NCBI GenBank assembly: GCA_026706025.1
Contig: JAPOZO010000065.1
Location: forward strand, 1 to 52,278
Reading direction: 5' to 3'
DNA from: Candidatus Poribacteria bacterium
GTDB taxonomy: Bacteria; Poribacteria; WGA-4E; WGA-3G
DNA: 52,278 bases
Both the position numbers and the translations under genes were made by a program. The notes under the pieces are model-generated. The model had not been told where the DNA came from. It did not search any database and worked only from the letters and a program-made list of their open reading frames with translations. Of this stretch, positions 33,112 to 41,456 are shown piece after piece; position 1 is the first letter of the stretch; each line of letters opens with the position of its first letter.

Positions 33112-33239
33112 AAACCTCCTTGGATAAGCCGGAAGCATAGTTCCTGAAGGGCGTAGTTTGCAAGCCTATATTGCATACGTTAGGTTAGAATCCCTGAAAC
33201 CTGAAAACCCTTTGGGAAGTGGCTTCCGGTTCCTTTTTT
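33112..33239 (+). ncRNA. Candidate sigma54-dependent small RNA, about 128 nt
   Basis: It begins at the predicted start of the sigma54 promoter and ends in TTTTTT (33234-33239). A 10-bp closing stem joins AGCCGGAAGC (33127-33136) to GCTTCCGGTT (33222-33231, one G-U pair), immediately followed by CC and the U-run, so the closing stem can also be the terminator; a local GGAAG-UGG-CUUCC hairpin (33215-33227) is an alternative. Inside, CGTA/TGCAA (33152-33163) pairs with TTGCA/TACG (33171-33179) with a 3-nt bulge and a 7-nt loop. No reading frame is convincing, and I recognise no Rfam family or riboswitch consensus. Target unknown; the next gene (33672) is 430 bp away. Confidence 0.6.
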
Positions 33240-33671
33240 CTCGCTGTTTATATTACATTCTGTAATTACTTATACACTCAGCATCGGTGCGATTAGGAAT
33301 GCAGGTCGCATTTGGGGTTTTTGCTTGGGGTTTTTGCTTGGGTGTTTCTGCGGATTTCTTCGCGTACGCCGCAAAACCGCACCTACCGGGAGGTGAAAGT
33401 GTGTATTTATTTTTGGAATTTACTATAAGTTCTACCTCTTCATCTAACCTCGCTAACTAAAAACCGAGAACTGAATACCTCTACGCAATACTGAAAAAAT
33501 GTGTTATATTCTTGGATTATAACGACTATCTCATTTTTTTTAGCAAATTATGCACCTTTTGCCGTTAAAAATAGTCTCTTTAACAATTGGATGATAACGC
33601 CATTCCGACGCGCGTGACCTAATGACAGTTTTGAAGCATTGGTCCTAAGATGGCCAATCGGAGGAATACGT
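33240..33671. other. Spacer with dispersed GCTTGGGTGTTT repeats
   Basis: No gene is seen. GGTGCGATTAGGAATGC (33285-33301) and CAAAACCGCACCTACCGGG (about 33372-33390) resemble ends and core of MITE-like element A. Between them GGGGTTTTTGCTTGGG occurs twice in tandem (33314-33346), followed by TGTTTCTGCGG. GGAGG (33660-33664) is the ribosome-binding site of the TolB-like gene. No clear sigma70 promoter was found for it. Confidence 0.45.
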
Positions 33672-34688
33672 ATGAGACTAAAGTCGATTTTTTTTATCAC
33701 ACTTTTGATGCTGATATGTGGAACGATGTGTTCGCTTTTTGCCAAAGCACCGACAACGCCGAAAATCCTGTTTACATCCACACGGGACGGCAATCGAGAG
33801 ATCTACGTGATGAACCCAGATGGTTCTGAACAGGTGAACCTGACACAGCACCGCGCAGAGGATCTTCAGGCTGTTTGGTCCCCGACCGGTGAGGAGATTC
33901 TTTTCGTCTCCGATCGCGATGGCATCCGAGACCTCTATCTGATGAATCCAGATGGGTCTAATGTCCGACGCGTCTTCAAAAAATTCGTTTATAGATACTA
34001 TCCGACGTGGTCACCCGATGGTAAACAGATCGCTTACATGCACAAGGCTCATGACCTTCGCGCATCCATTATCTACATTGCCACCTTAGGTAAACCAAAA
34101 GAGGAATCCTTCGTGAATGCTCTGTATCCCGCATGGTCACCAGATAGAACAGAAATTGCTTGTTCAGTGGGTGGTCTTGGTCAAGAGGGCCGACTTGCAC
34201 TTATCAACATCCGCACAGGGGAACGGGAACATCTTCTGCCTGTGAACGAGAAGGGCGGACAATCCTTTCCATCTTGGTCTGCTGCGGGGGACAAACTTGC
34301 CTTTTCTTGGAATAACAATCCGCTGCCGCCGCTTGCAGTTGGTGAACATGTGCCCGACGCATGGCTGGACAAGTTGACAATCTACATTATCAACCGTGAT
34401 GGCACCGGTCTCCGGCAAATTGTTGATGAAGCGGGGCCTAGGGCAATGGCTCCCACATTATCACCAAATGGAGAAGAAGTCCTTTATACACAGGAAATTA
34501 ATGAGAATCTACAAATCTTCAAAGTTGATGTGGACAGTGGCGTTCGGACGCAATTAACACGTATTAAGCGGAATTTTGGAGCCGATTGGTTCGATCCGGC
34601 GTATACCTTGCCGGTATCGCCCCAACCGGCGTTACTAACCACAACATGGGGAGAACTGAAAATGGAGAATCGCGATGGTAGAAAATGA
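33672..34688 (+). CDS. Exported TolB-like beta-propeller protein with WGxLK tail
   Basis: ATG 33672 has GGAGG 7 nt upstream; an upstream in-frame TTG at 33639 is rejected. A signal peptide ends near LFAKA. Propeller blades of the TolB/PD40 type follow: REIYVMNPDGSEQVNLTQ, AVWSPTGEEILFVSDRDG, YPTWSPDGKQIAYMHK. The end, PVSPQPALLTTTWGELK, carries the window's WGxLK tail with a short extra polar stretch. The gene overlaps the next, an ECF sigma factor fusion, by 14 bp, so translation is coupled and the two products probably work together, perhaps as envelope sensor parts. It is the outlying member of the TolB-like family tandemly repeated after 46832. Confidence 0.82.
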   Translation: MRLKSIFFITLLMLICGTMCSLFAKAPTTPKILFTSTRDGNREIYVMNPDGSEQVNLTQHRAEDLQAVWSPTGEEILFVSDRDGIRDLYLMNPDGSNVRRVFKKFVYRYYPTWSPDGKQIAYMHKAHDLRASIIYIATLGKPKEESFVNALYPAWSPDRTEIACSVGGLGQEGRLALINIRTGEREHLLPVNEKGGQSFPSWSAAGDKLAFSWNNNPLPPLAVGEHVPDAWLDKLTIYIINRDGTGLRQIVDEAGPRAMAPTLSPNGEEVLYTQEINENLQIFKVDVDSGVRTQLTRIKRNFGADWFDPAYTLPVSPQPALLTTTWGELKMENRDGRK

Positions 34689-37617
34689 TGTTCAATTAAT
34701 TTACAGAACTTTAGCTGGTGATGAGACGGCGTTCACGGCTTTAGTCCGAAAATACCAAAAGGGCGTTCACGCACTCGCATGGCGGAAAGTTGGCGATTTT
34801 CATGTTGCTGAAGAGATTACACAAGATACCTTCCTCCAAGTCCACAAAAAACTTACGACACTCCAAAACCCGAACCAGTTTGCAGGGTGGTTGTATGTAA
34901 TTACGAATCGGATGTGTATTCGGTGGTTCAAAAATAAAAAACCGACAATGCTATCGCTGGAAAAAATATCCCGCGCAGAAGTAGACAAATCTTCTTATAA
35001 ACGTTATGTATCAGAGCAACGAGAGACAGAAGCAGCGGAACATCGCTACGAAATGGTTAAGGAATTACTGAAAAAACTACCCGAAAGTGAACGTACCGTC
35101 GTAACGCTCCACTATCTCGGCGAGATGACGGCGAAGGAGATTGGCAATTTCTTAGGTGTATCCGCGAACACAATCAAGAGTCGGCTTCAACGCGCCAGAA
35201 AACGTTTACGGGCACAAAACGAAGAATCCTTAGTCCGTGAGGTGCTTGGGAGTTTCCAATTACCTACGAACCTAACCGAGAGCATCATGCGGCAAGCCGC
35301 CGATCTGAAACTAACACCGCCGCAGGTCGGGAAACCGTTGCTACCGTGGGCGGCTTTTGGCACGGCTGTGCTTTTGATAGTTTTGATGCTCGGTACACAT
35401 AACCAGTATCTCGCGCGCTTCCAGCAGCCATATAGTTTTGAAGCAGAATCTGAACCGACGGTTGAAATCGTTGACGCGCCTATCACGCTTCATCTGTTTT
35501 CCAAACCGGCTGTCCGAAATCAGATTGGGCGTGCTGCTACCGCCACTAAAAACATCGGAACTGGCTTACGAACTTCTGAGGCTGCTGTCGCAACCCCAAC
35601 AACGGTGGAGTTGCCCACTACATTCTCGACTGCGCCGTGGACACAGATGGGCGGACCGCCAAGCGGAGTCGTGTTTGACATCTTTGAGACTTCTAACAAA
35701 ACACTCTACCTTAATTCGTCAATAAGTCTCTACAGGTTAACAGCGGATACGACTGTGTGGACACCCGTAAATGTTGATATCTCAATTGAGCAACTCCGTA
35801 TGCCTATGGCAGAGCATGCAGGCACCCTCTATATCGTCGCTGCCAATGAACTATTGGCTTCAACCGATGATGGCGAGACGTGGAACGCATTAGGTGCACG
35901 ACCCGAAGGGCACCCTGCTGAACTCATTGTAATAGATGCAGCAGATGGACGCAGCGCACACGAGCGTGTTGCGATGTATCTTGCCTTTTGGGATAACAGT
36001 ATCTTCCGATCTACCGATGCTGGAAAACGCTGGACACCCGTGAACAACGGATTGACGGGTAGAAAGATTTCCAAACTCGTTGTGATTGAAGGGACGATCT
36101 TCACTGGAACAGACAGAGGGCTCTATCGACTCAATGCAGATGTTTGGGAACAGTTGCCGGTGGATACAACCAGAGCCGTACACGACTTGGTGGCTTTTGA
36201 AGATACTCTCTATGTCGGAACAGGTCGCAAAGTTGAGGAGCGAGTGCGGCTTGGTCTCTCACAACATGCAGGCAGAATTTTCAAATCAAACGATCTTGGA
36301 ACATCGTGGACTGAGATAACGCCTAAAGGCGAACGCTACGACTTCGTATCAGCAGCGGGAATAAGCATAGCAGTTGGAAGCAAAACGGTCTTAGCACGCG
36401 GTCTCAGGCTATTTCGTTCAACCGATAGCGGGGTGACTTGGACCGATCTTGGATTGGATGTGAATTTCTATGCCTATATAGCACGCGACGAAAATACCTT
36501 TTACAAATCCGGAAACTCGGGGGTCTATCGCACGACCGACGGCGGTGAATCGTGGCATCATTTTATGGACGGCATCGTCGGCACCGGAGCACGAGATCTC
36601 GTGGTATTCAATAATAGCTTCTATGTACATGCTAACGGCAATATAGTTCAATCTGCTGATGACGGCGAATCTTGGACACTCGTTCCAGTTGATTACGCCG
36701 AACGAGCATCTGAACCATTAAAAAGAGAACCATCTAACAGCGACTTTGAGCCTGATTCAAAGTTTGTGAGTGTTGACAACATTTTTTATGGTATTGAGTC
36801 CGGCCGAGACAACCTCCGTATCTTTCATTTATCTGGTGATAATACGTTTATCCCTGTTCAAGGCGTACCCGATTTTGGTGGGGGAAATTTGTCTCCTGCG
36901 GTGCTAAAAGAGATTGCGGTAGCACAGGGGATGTCCTTTTCTGGTGATCCTGAAAAGGACCGTAAATTGATGAGTGATTTGTCCTTTTATGAAAACTATG
37001 GGAGAACAGGCGCGTTTGCAGTCAGCGGTGATACATTCTATGTGGAATACAAGCGAAAACTCTTCAAATGGAAACTGGGCGACTCCGAATGGAAAAATAC
37101 CGGTTTAATAGATACTGGAAAACGGTCTGATGACGGTTCAAAAAATGGGTTCAAATTAGCGGTCTCAGCGGAAACCGTCTACGTCGGTAAGCGAGACGGT
37201 AGGCTATTCCAATCGCTTGATGGCGGAAACAGTTGGCGCGACATTACAACCAGCCTACCCCTGCGTTTTACCCAGTTCAAGGAGATCATCTTTGTCGATT
37301 CAACGGCTTACGTCGCGACGGATAGTGGTATTCTCACTTCACAAACCGGCACATACTGGCGTGTCCTGACCGATACCGCGGGCGGGCGTATCGTTATAGA
37401 CAGGTTCGCCGTGAATGGCACCAGTGTTTATGGTGCTGGTGATGCCGGTGTCTATCGTCTGGATGACCGTAAACAATCAGAACAGATTTATCCAAACGTG
37501 CCAGATAGGGTCTTATCTCTCGCTGTTAAGAACGACAAACTTTATATTGTTACCAGACATCACGGGATGTTCCAGATCCCGCTTGCGGAAGCGGGAAATA
37601 ACTTATCTCGTAAATAG
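34675..37617 (+). CDS. Membrane-tethered ECF sigma factor with extracytoplasmic Asp-box propeller
   Basis: The 980-residue fusion starts with an ECF sigma factor: region 2 (residues about 20-85, ALVRKYQKGVHALAWRKV, EITQDTFLQVHKKL) and region 4 (about 130-185, LPESERTVVTLHYLGEMTAK, GVSANTIKSRLQRARKRLR). A hydrophobic segment at about 223-242 (WAAFGTAVLLIVLMLGT) should cross the membrane. The rest, about 325-975, is a BNR/sialidase-like propeller with repeated Asp-boxes: STDDGETW, STDAGKRW, SNDLGTSW, STDSGVTW, TTDGGESW, SADDGESW, SLDGGNSW. No sialidase catalytic residues are evident, so a sensory or binding propeller is likelier. ECF factors with long C-terminal extensions are known in Planctomycetes and relatives. 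How the sigma domain would be released is unknown. Confidence 0.85.
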   Translation: MVENDVQLIYRTLAGDETAFTALVRKYQKGVHALAWRKVGDFHVAEEITQDTFLQVHKKLTTLQNPNQFAGWLYVITNRMCIRWFKNKKPTMLSLEKISRAEVDKSSYKRYVSEQRETEAAEHRYEMVKELLKKLPESERTVVTLHYLGEMTAKEIGNFLGVSANTIKSRLQRARKRLRAQNEESLVREVLGSFQLPTNLTESIMRQAADLKLTPPQVGKPLLPWAAFGTAVLLIVLMLGTHNQYLARFQQPYSFEAESEPTVEIVDAPITLHLFSKPAVRNQIGRAATATKNIGTGLRTSEAAVATPTTVELPTTFSTAPWTQMGGPPSGVVFDIFETSNKTLYLNSSISLYRLTADTTVWTPVNVDISIEQLRMPMAEHAGTLYIVAANELLASTDDGETWNALGARPEGHPAELIVIDAADGRSAHERVAMYLAFWDNSIFRSTDAGKRWTPVNNGLTGRKISKLVVIEGTIFTGTDRGLYRLNADVWEQLPVDTTRAVHDLVAFEDTLYVGTGRKVEERVRLGLSQHAGRIFKSNDLGTSWTEITPKGERYDFVSAAGISIAVGSKTVLARGLRLFRSTDSGVTWTDLGLDVNFYAYIARDENTFYKSGNSGVYRTTDGGESWHHFMDGIVGTGARDLVVFNNSFYVHANGNIVQSADDGESWTLVPVDYAERASEPLKREPSNSDFEPDSKFVSVDNIFYGIESGRDNLRIFHLSGDNTFIPVQGVPDFGGGNLSPAVLKEIAVAQGMSFSGDPEKDRKLMSDLSFYENYGRTGAFAVSGDTFYVEYKRKLFKWKLGDSEWKNTGLIDTGKRSDDGSKNGFKLAVSAETVYVGKRDGRLFQSLDGGNSWRDITTSLPLRFTQFKEIIFVDSTAYVATDSGILTSQTGTYWRVLTDTAGGRIVIDRFAVNGTSVYGAGDAGVYRLDDRKQSEQIYPNVPDRVLSLAVKNDKLYIVTRHHGMFQIPLAEAGNNLSRK

Positions 37618-37668
37618 AGAAAATCTAATGAGTTATAGAAGTTTGAAAAAGTTTTCACATATTTTCCT

Positions 37669-37683
37669 CACCCCGTAGGGGTG
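37669..37683. repeat. Small hairpin repeat CACCCC-GTA-GGGGTG
   Basis: A perfect 6-bp stem with loop GTA, followed by TTATGTCTATAGAAA. The same plan (short GC hairpin, then TATGT-TATA) occurs at 47959-47983 inside a MITE-like element. It may also serve as a weak terminator after the sigma factor gene, but no U-run follows. Confidence 0.45.
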
Positions 37684-37750
37684 TTATGTCTATAGAAAAT
37701 CCGAATAACCTCAGGCGTAATATTGACTCTGACACCATTAGGAGAACGGG

Positions 37751-39175
37751 ATGAAACGCTTTCTGATAGTATTTTTGCTATGCGTCACGACAGGCATTCC
37801 TGCTGAAAAAGAAGTCTGTGAGATCAACAGAAACAGCGTTGTAGAACGTCTCGTCAGTCGGTCGTATCCTTCTGTGTTTGGTGTGTGGGATCATGTTTTC
37901 CATAATATCCCACCACCCGGTAACGAATGGGAATGGTCATATTATAAAAAGGTACTATCATACCGAGACCTGGTTTGGCAGAGTAGTTTCCGGAGTCTCA
38001 GTTTTGAAAAGATTACACCGGAAGGCCCCAAGTTGGTTGATGGAGAAGTAGAACATGTCTTGTATGAAAAAAGCCAAATACAGGCTCTAAACCCAGACTT
38101 TATATTTCTCATACCTATTTACTATTATGGTGCGCGTCCGGAAGAGTATCCAGAGGACTGGCCGTATTGGCTCAGAGATAGGAATGGAAATAGAATTAGA
38201 GATGAACCTTGGGCTGAATTGCTTATAGACTACACATATCCCGAAGTGCAAGAACATATGATCGAACAAGCCGTTGCGGTTTCCAAGTGCGGTATCTTCG
38301 ACGGTATTTTCATGGATCTGTGGAGTGAAAGAGCAGAAGCTGCACCGGGGCCGGGGGGAATAGCACATCTGTATCACGGCAATCGTGTGGAGGCACTTGT
38401 TTCACTGGTCAAACGTATCCGTGAAGCCGTCGGCGACGATTTTCTCATTGTTGTCAATACGCGCACTGAGAAAATTCCACGTTCCGCACCGTATGTCAAT
38501 GGTGCGTTCATGGAAACGTGGGATGCAGCCTATCCTCGCGAAAGGCTTATTGAACTTGAGGAAGCGTTGTCCTGGTATGAAGAAAACCTCAAATACCCGC
38601 AAGTCAATTGTTTGGAGGTTGCGATAAATATCAGCGAACCCTGGGACTCTCCAGCTAATCGCCGATTGGCACGCGCCGCCACAACCCTAAGTCTCACACA
38701 TTCTAACGGCTATATTTTAACTCATAGTAAACCAGAGAACCCCCTGTCCTTCTGGTATCCGTTCTTCGATGCGCCTCTCGGTAGTACTGTCGGCGGTAAT
38801 GAAACCCAAGGCGTTCTCTACGAGACCCCCAAAGGTGAAGAAATCGAGGGACTCTTCATCCGGGAGTTCACTAACGGATGGGCGGTCTATAACCGGTCCG
38901 GCACAGCACAGGAGATTGAACTTCCGCAGGAGGTCTCTGGCTGGTCGAGCGGTGTAAAAGGTAAACGCCGGCATACGTTGGCTGATTTGGATGGCGAGAT
39001 TTATTTGAAGGCGGAAGCCCCTCCTACGGCGGATGTTAATGGTGATGGGGTGGTGAATATACAGGATTTGGTGATTGTTGCGAACGCGTTAGGTGATTCC
39101 ACTGGACCCGATCTGAATGGAGATGGCGTTGTCAATATACAGGACTTGGTGATTGTGGCAAATGCTTTTGAATAG
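37751..39175 (+). CDS. Secreted glycosidase-like TIM-barrel protein with dockerin
   Basis: The 474-residue protein has a signal peptide (LIVFLLCVTTG) and a barrel containing DGIFMDLWSE, an acid-rich beta-strand end like the catalytic strand of GHL15-type putative glycoside hydrolases, and IVVNTRTEKI plus FMETWDAAYP farther on. The C-terminus (about 427-474) is a pair of calcium-binding dockerin loops, each DxNGDGVVNIQDLVIVAN. Function inferred: exported polysaccharide-degrading enzyme attached to a cohesin partner, not seen in this window. AGGAGAACGGG precedes ATG 37751. The next two genes encode other dockerin-tagged glycosidase-like proteins. Confidence 0.75.
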   Translation: MKRFLIVFLLCVTTGIPAEKEVCEINRNSVVERLVSRSYPSVFGVWDHVFHNIPPPGNEWEWSYYKKVLSYRDLVWQSSFRSLSFEKITPEGPKLVDGEVEHVLYEKSQIQALNPDFIFLIPIYYYGARPEEYPEDWPYWLRDRNGNRIRDEPWAELLIDYTYPEVQEHMIEQAVAVSKCGIFDGIFMDLWSERAEAAPGPGGIAHLYHGNRVEALVSLVKRIREAVGDDFLIVVNTRTEKIPRSAPYVNGAFMETWDAAYPRERLIELEEALSWYEENLKYPQVNCLEVAINISEPWDSPANRRLARAATTLSLTHSNGYILTHSKPENPLSFWYPFFDAPLGSTVGGNETQGVLYETPKGEEIEGLFIREFTNGWAVYNRSGTAQEIELPQEVSGWSSGVKGKRRHTLADLDGEIYLKAEAPPTADVNGDGVVNIQDLVIVANALGDSTGPDLNGDGVVNIQDLVIVANAFE

Positions 39176-39219
39176 AAAACACGAAATAACACAAGTCTAT
39201 TTAGAAAGAAGATGAAGTT

Positions 39220-41106
39220 ATGAAACATTTCTGTGCTAAATGTGCGTATATCGTGATATTGCAGTTTGTTTTAATCGCTGCTGCGTTAGCGAACACTTTG
39301 ACGCTCGGTGAAGATGGTGAAATTGTCGCTGAGACGGATCGCTATCAGGTGCGGTTTAGAAATGGTAGCGTCATACACGTGCATAACAAACTCACGAAAG
39401 AAACTTATACAGTTTCAGGAAGGCACGATGCAACACTTTCAGGGATGCGTGGGCCCCGGTTCGATGAATCAGAAATAGACCGTGAAGATTACGTGGCACC
39501 TGAGTGGGAAATAGGTGGTGCTGATGCCTTGGAAGTTGAAAAGATTTCACCCTTAACAGCGAAACTGACGGCTCGGTGGCATCAGAGCACACTTATTATG
39601 TGGGTGGCTATTGATGTGCTCACTGGCGATCTAATAATTAGACAGGAGGGTTTTTCTGATCAAACAGGGATTTCCACTATCGGATGGGGTATCGGAAATT
39701 TAGATTATGATCAGGTATCTCCGATTGTGCCAGGGCGCAGCGGGAACATAATGCATGAACAACACACAATGGATTTGTATTGGACGTATCCGGGTTTATG
39801 GGAAGCCCCTCTTGCCGTCGTGCAAGGAACATTGGGGGGATGTTTTGTGATGAGTGAGGATGAAACAGATCAATTTCAAGCACTCGGTCATTGGCCAGAG
39901 AGAAAAAAGCCAAATCTCTTCGCTATTGCTTTTAACACACACAATTTTCTTCCTTTTGAAGAGCATCAACATATTACTTCCGCGATTTGGAGGTTTAATA
40001 CATATAGGGGCGATTGGCAGGTGCCTGCGGAAAGGTATCGTCAAGGGATGGTACAACGAAATGCGTCGCGTGTCGCGCGTCCGCCTGCGTGGGTTAAAGA
40101 TATTCAACTTGTTGTTATGTACTGTTCACTGAATCGTAACTACATTAGAATGTTAGATTTTTTACCACGACAGATCAACCCGCCAAATGTGTTAATTTAC
40201 TGTCGTGGCGGTTGGAGACAGGAACACTTCGGGGCGTTTGTATCTGAGGCAAAGGCTCGCGGGTTTAGGGTAATGGTCTATGAAGGTTTTCCGTTTGTTG
40301 ATCAAGACCACCCGCGTTACGCTGAGTGGGAACCCTATTTCTATCGAGATAGCGATGGAAACATACAGGGATGGGAATTCGAGTTGGGAGGCCCCGCTTA
40401 CATAAATCCTGCAGCTTCAAGTTATAGAGAATATTACGTGCAATTATTGAAAAACGTGCAAGAGACATATAACATTGATGCCTTCCATCTTGACGCTAAC
40501 GGGCTTATCAGAAATCACGCTAAAATTGATGGATTGACGCCTATTCAAGGAAATATGCTTTTACATGAAGAACTTATTGAAGCGATGCCAGGTATTGTTT
40601 TTTCTGGCGAATTTATTCACGCGGTGACAGCTCCGTATGTCGCTTTTTATGGGACCGGGGACAATTTGGATTATGGAGATCCGCACCCGATAACTGATTT
40701 CTTATTTTCGCAGTGGTCCCTTGCTTATAGCGGCACCTTCGCATATTTGGGGGACAGATATAAACCACAAGAACTGGAAATATTGAATGCACATATTAAG
40801 ACGTATAAACAGGTGGCGGTGATTCCGACAATCCGGTATTATTTCGAGCATCATCTGGAAATAGAACAAGCGATTTCTATCCTGCATCGCACCTCTTCAA
40901 ATGTTGAGTTTTGGGAAGCATTAGAACAGATGGTGAATACGCCTCGTGAGGATTTGAACTTTGATGGTGTTGTGAACATTTTGGACCTTGTGATCGTCGC
41001 AAACGCTTTTGGTAGTTCAATAGATTCCGATTTGAAATTTGATTTGAACTTTGATGGTGTTGTGAATATCTTGGACCTTGTGATAGTTACAAACGCTTTG
41101 AATTGA
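39220..41106 (+). CDS. Secreted glycosidase-like protein with dockerin, paralogue 1
   Basis: The 628-residue exported protein has a signal peptide ending near AALA. An N-terminal beta-rich domain (TLTLGEDGEIVAETDRYQV) is followed by a TIM-barrel-like region with VLIYCRGGW, VMVYEGFPFV, INPAASSYREYYV and NIDAFHLDANG, a probable catalytic-acid strand. The C-terminus has two dockerin loops (DLNFDGVVNILDLVIV twice, about 578-628). The fold resembles DUF6259/clan-D-type glycosidases, which is tentative. It is a clear paralogue of the gene at 41457, including the first 14 residues (MKHFCAKCAYI start). It ends in TGA, a real stop here. Confidence 0.72.
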   Translation: MKHFCAKCAYIVILQFVLIAAALANTLTLGEDGEIVAETDRYQVRFRNGSVIHVHNKLTKETYTVSGRHDATLSGMRGPRFDESEIDREDYVAPEWEIGGADALEVEKISPLTAKLTARWHQSTLIMWVAIDVLTGDLIIRQEGFSDQTGISTIGWGIGNLDYDQVSPIVPGRSGNIMHEQHTMDLYWTYPGLWEAPLAVVQGTLGGCFVMSEDETDQFQALGHWPERKKPNLFAIAFNTHNFLPFEEHQHITSAIWRFNTYRGDWQVPAERYRQGMVQRNASRVARPPAWVKDIQLVVMYCSLNRNYIRMLDFLPRQINPPNVLIYCRGGWRQEHFGAFVSEAKARGFRVMVYEGFPFVDQDHPRYAEWEPYFYRDSDGNIQGWEFELGGPAYINPAASSYREYYVQLLKNVQETYNIDAFHLDANGLIRNHAKIDGLTPIQGNMLLHEELIEAMPGIVFSGEFIHAVTAPYVAFYGTGDNLDYGDPHPITDFLFSQWSLAYSGTFAYLGDRYKPQELEILNAHIKTYKQVAVIPTIRYYFEHHLEIEQAISILHRTSSNVEFWEALEQMVNTPREDLNFDGVVNILDLVIVANAFGSSIDSDLKFDLNFDGVVNILDLVIVTNALN

Positions 41107-41183
41107 AGATGAAGGTCTCGTCAAGAGGGTGCTAACATGGTTTTTAAACCGAAAACAAAACAACAGAACGACAAAAATGGCGT

Positions 41184-41288
41184 GCTACGATTGTGGCAAA
41201 TGCGTTTGGGGAAGCGGCACCGGATCTGAATGGTGATGGCATTGTTAATATTCAGGACTTGGTGATGGTTGCAAATGCTTTTGAATAG
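41184..41288 (+). pseudogene. Orphan dockerin fragment
   Basis: The frame gives ATIVANAFGEAAPDLNGDG then IVNIQDLVMVANAFE and stop, i.e. half a dockerin pair without any enzyme. The tract after its stop (AAAACACGAAATAACACAA) matches that after the gene ending at 39175, so this is the leftover 3' end of a lost or rearranged copy of that gene. Confidence 0.65.
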
Positions 41289-41316
41289 AAAACACGAAAT
41301 AACACAAATCTATTTA

Positions 41317-41438
41317 TAGTGAACCCTAAAAATAAGTAGACATATTCGTAGCATAAACTGTTAGTTTGTGCCAGTCTGAATGCCTGTTATAGGTATTCAG
41401 ACTGTTTGAGAGTGCCCAATTAATTATAGGTTTTACTA
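41317..41438. mobile_element. MITE-like element C, 122 bp, with TA target duplication
   Basis: Terminal inverted repeats TAGTGAACCCTAAAAATAAG (41317-41336) and, inverted, TAGTAAAACCTATAATTAAT (41438 back to 41419) match at most positions. TA flanks each side (41315-41316 and 41439-41440). The paralogous spacer at 39198-39216 has the uninterrupted site TCTATTTAGAAAGAAGATG. Inside is a 14-bp hairpin (CAGTCTGAAT with ATTCAGACTG, 41372-41404). TA duplication suggests an IS630/Tc1-mariner-type transposase acting in trans. Confidence 0.8.
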
Positions 41439-41456
41439 TAGAAAGAAGATGAAGTT

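Noticed and set aside
33112-33239. Known riboswitch (cyclic di-GMP, TPP, SAM, cobalamin)
   Set aside because: GCGTAGTTTGCAAGCC looked faintly like a cyclic di-GMP element, but the conserved core and tetraloop-receptor are absent; the other consensus sequences do not match either.
35680-37600. Active sialidase domain in the sigma-factor fusion
   Set aside because: Asp-boxes are structural and occur in many propellers; no arginine triad or nucleophile Tyr context could be assigned.
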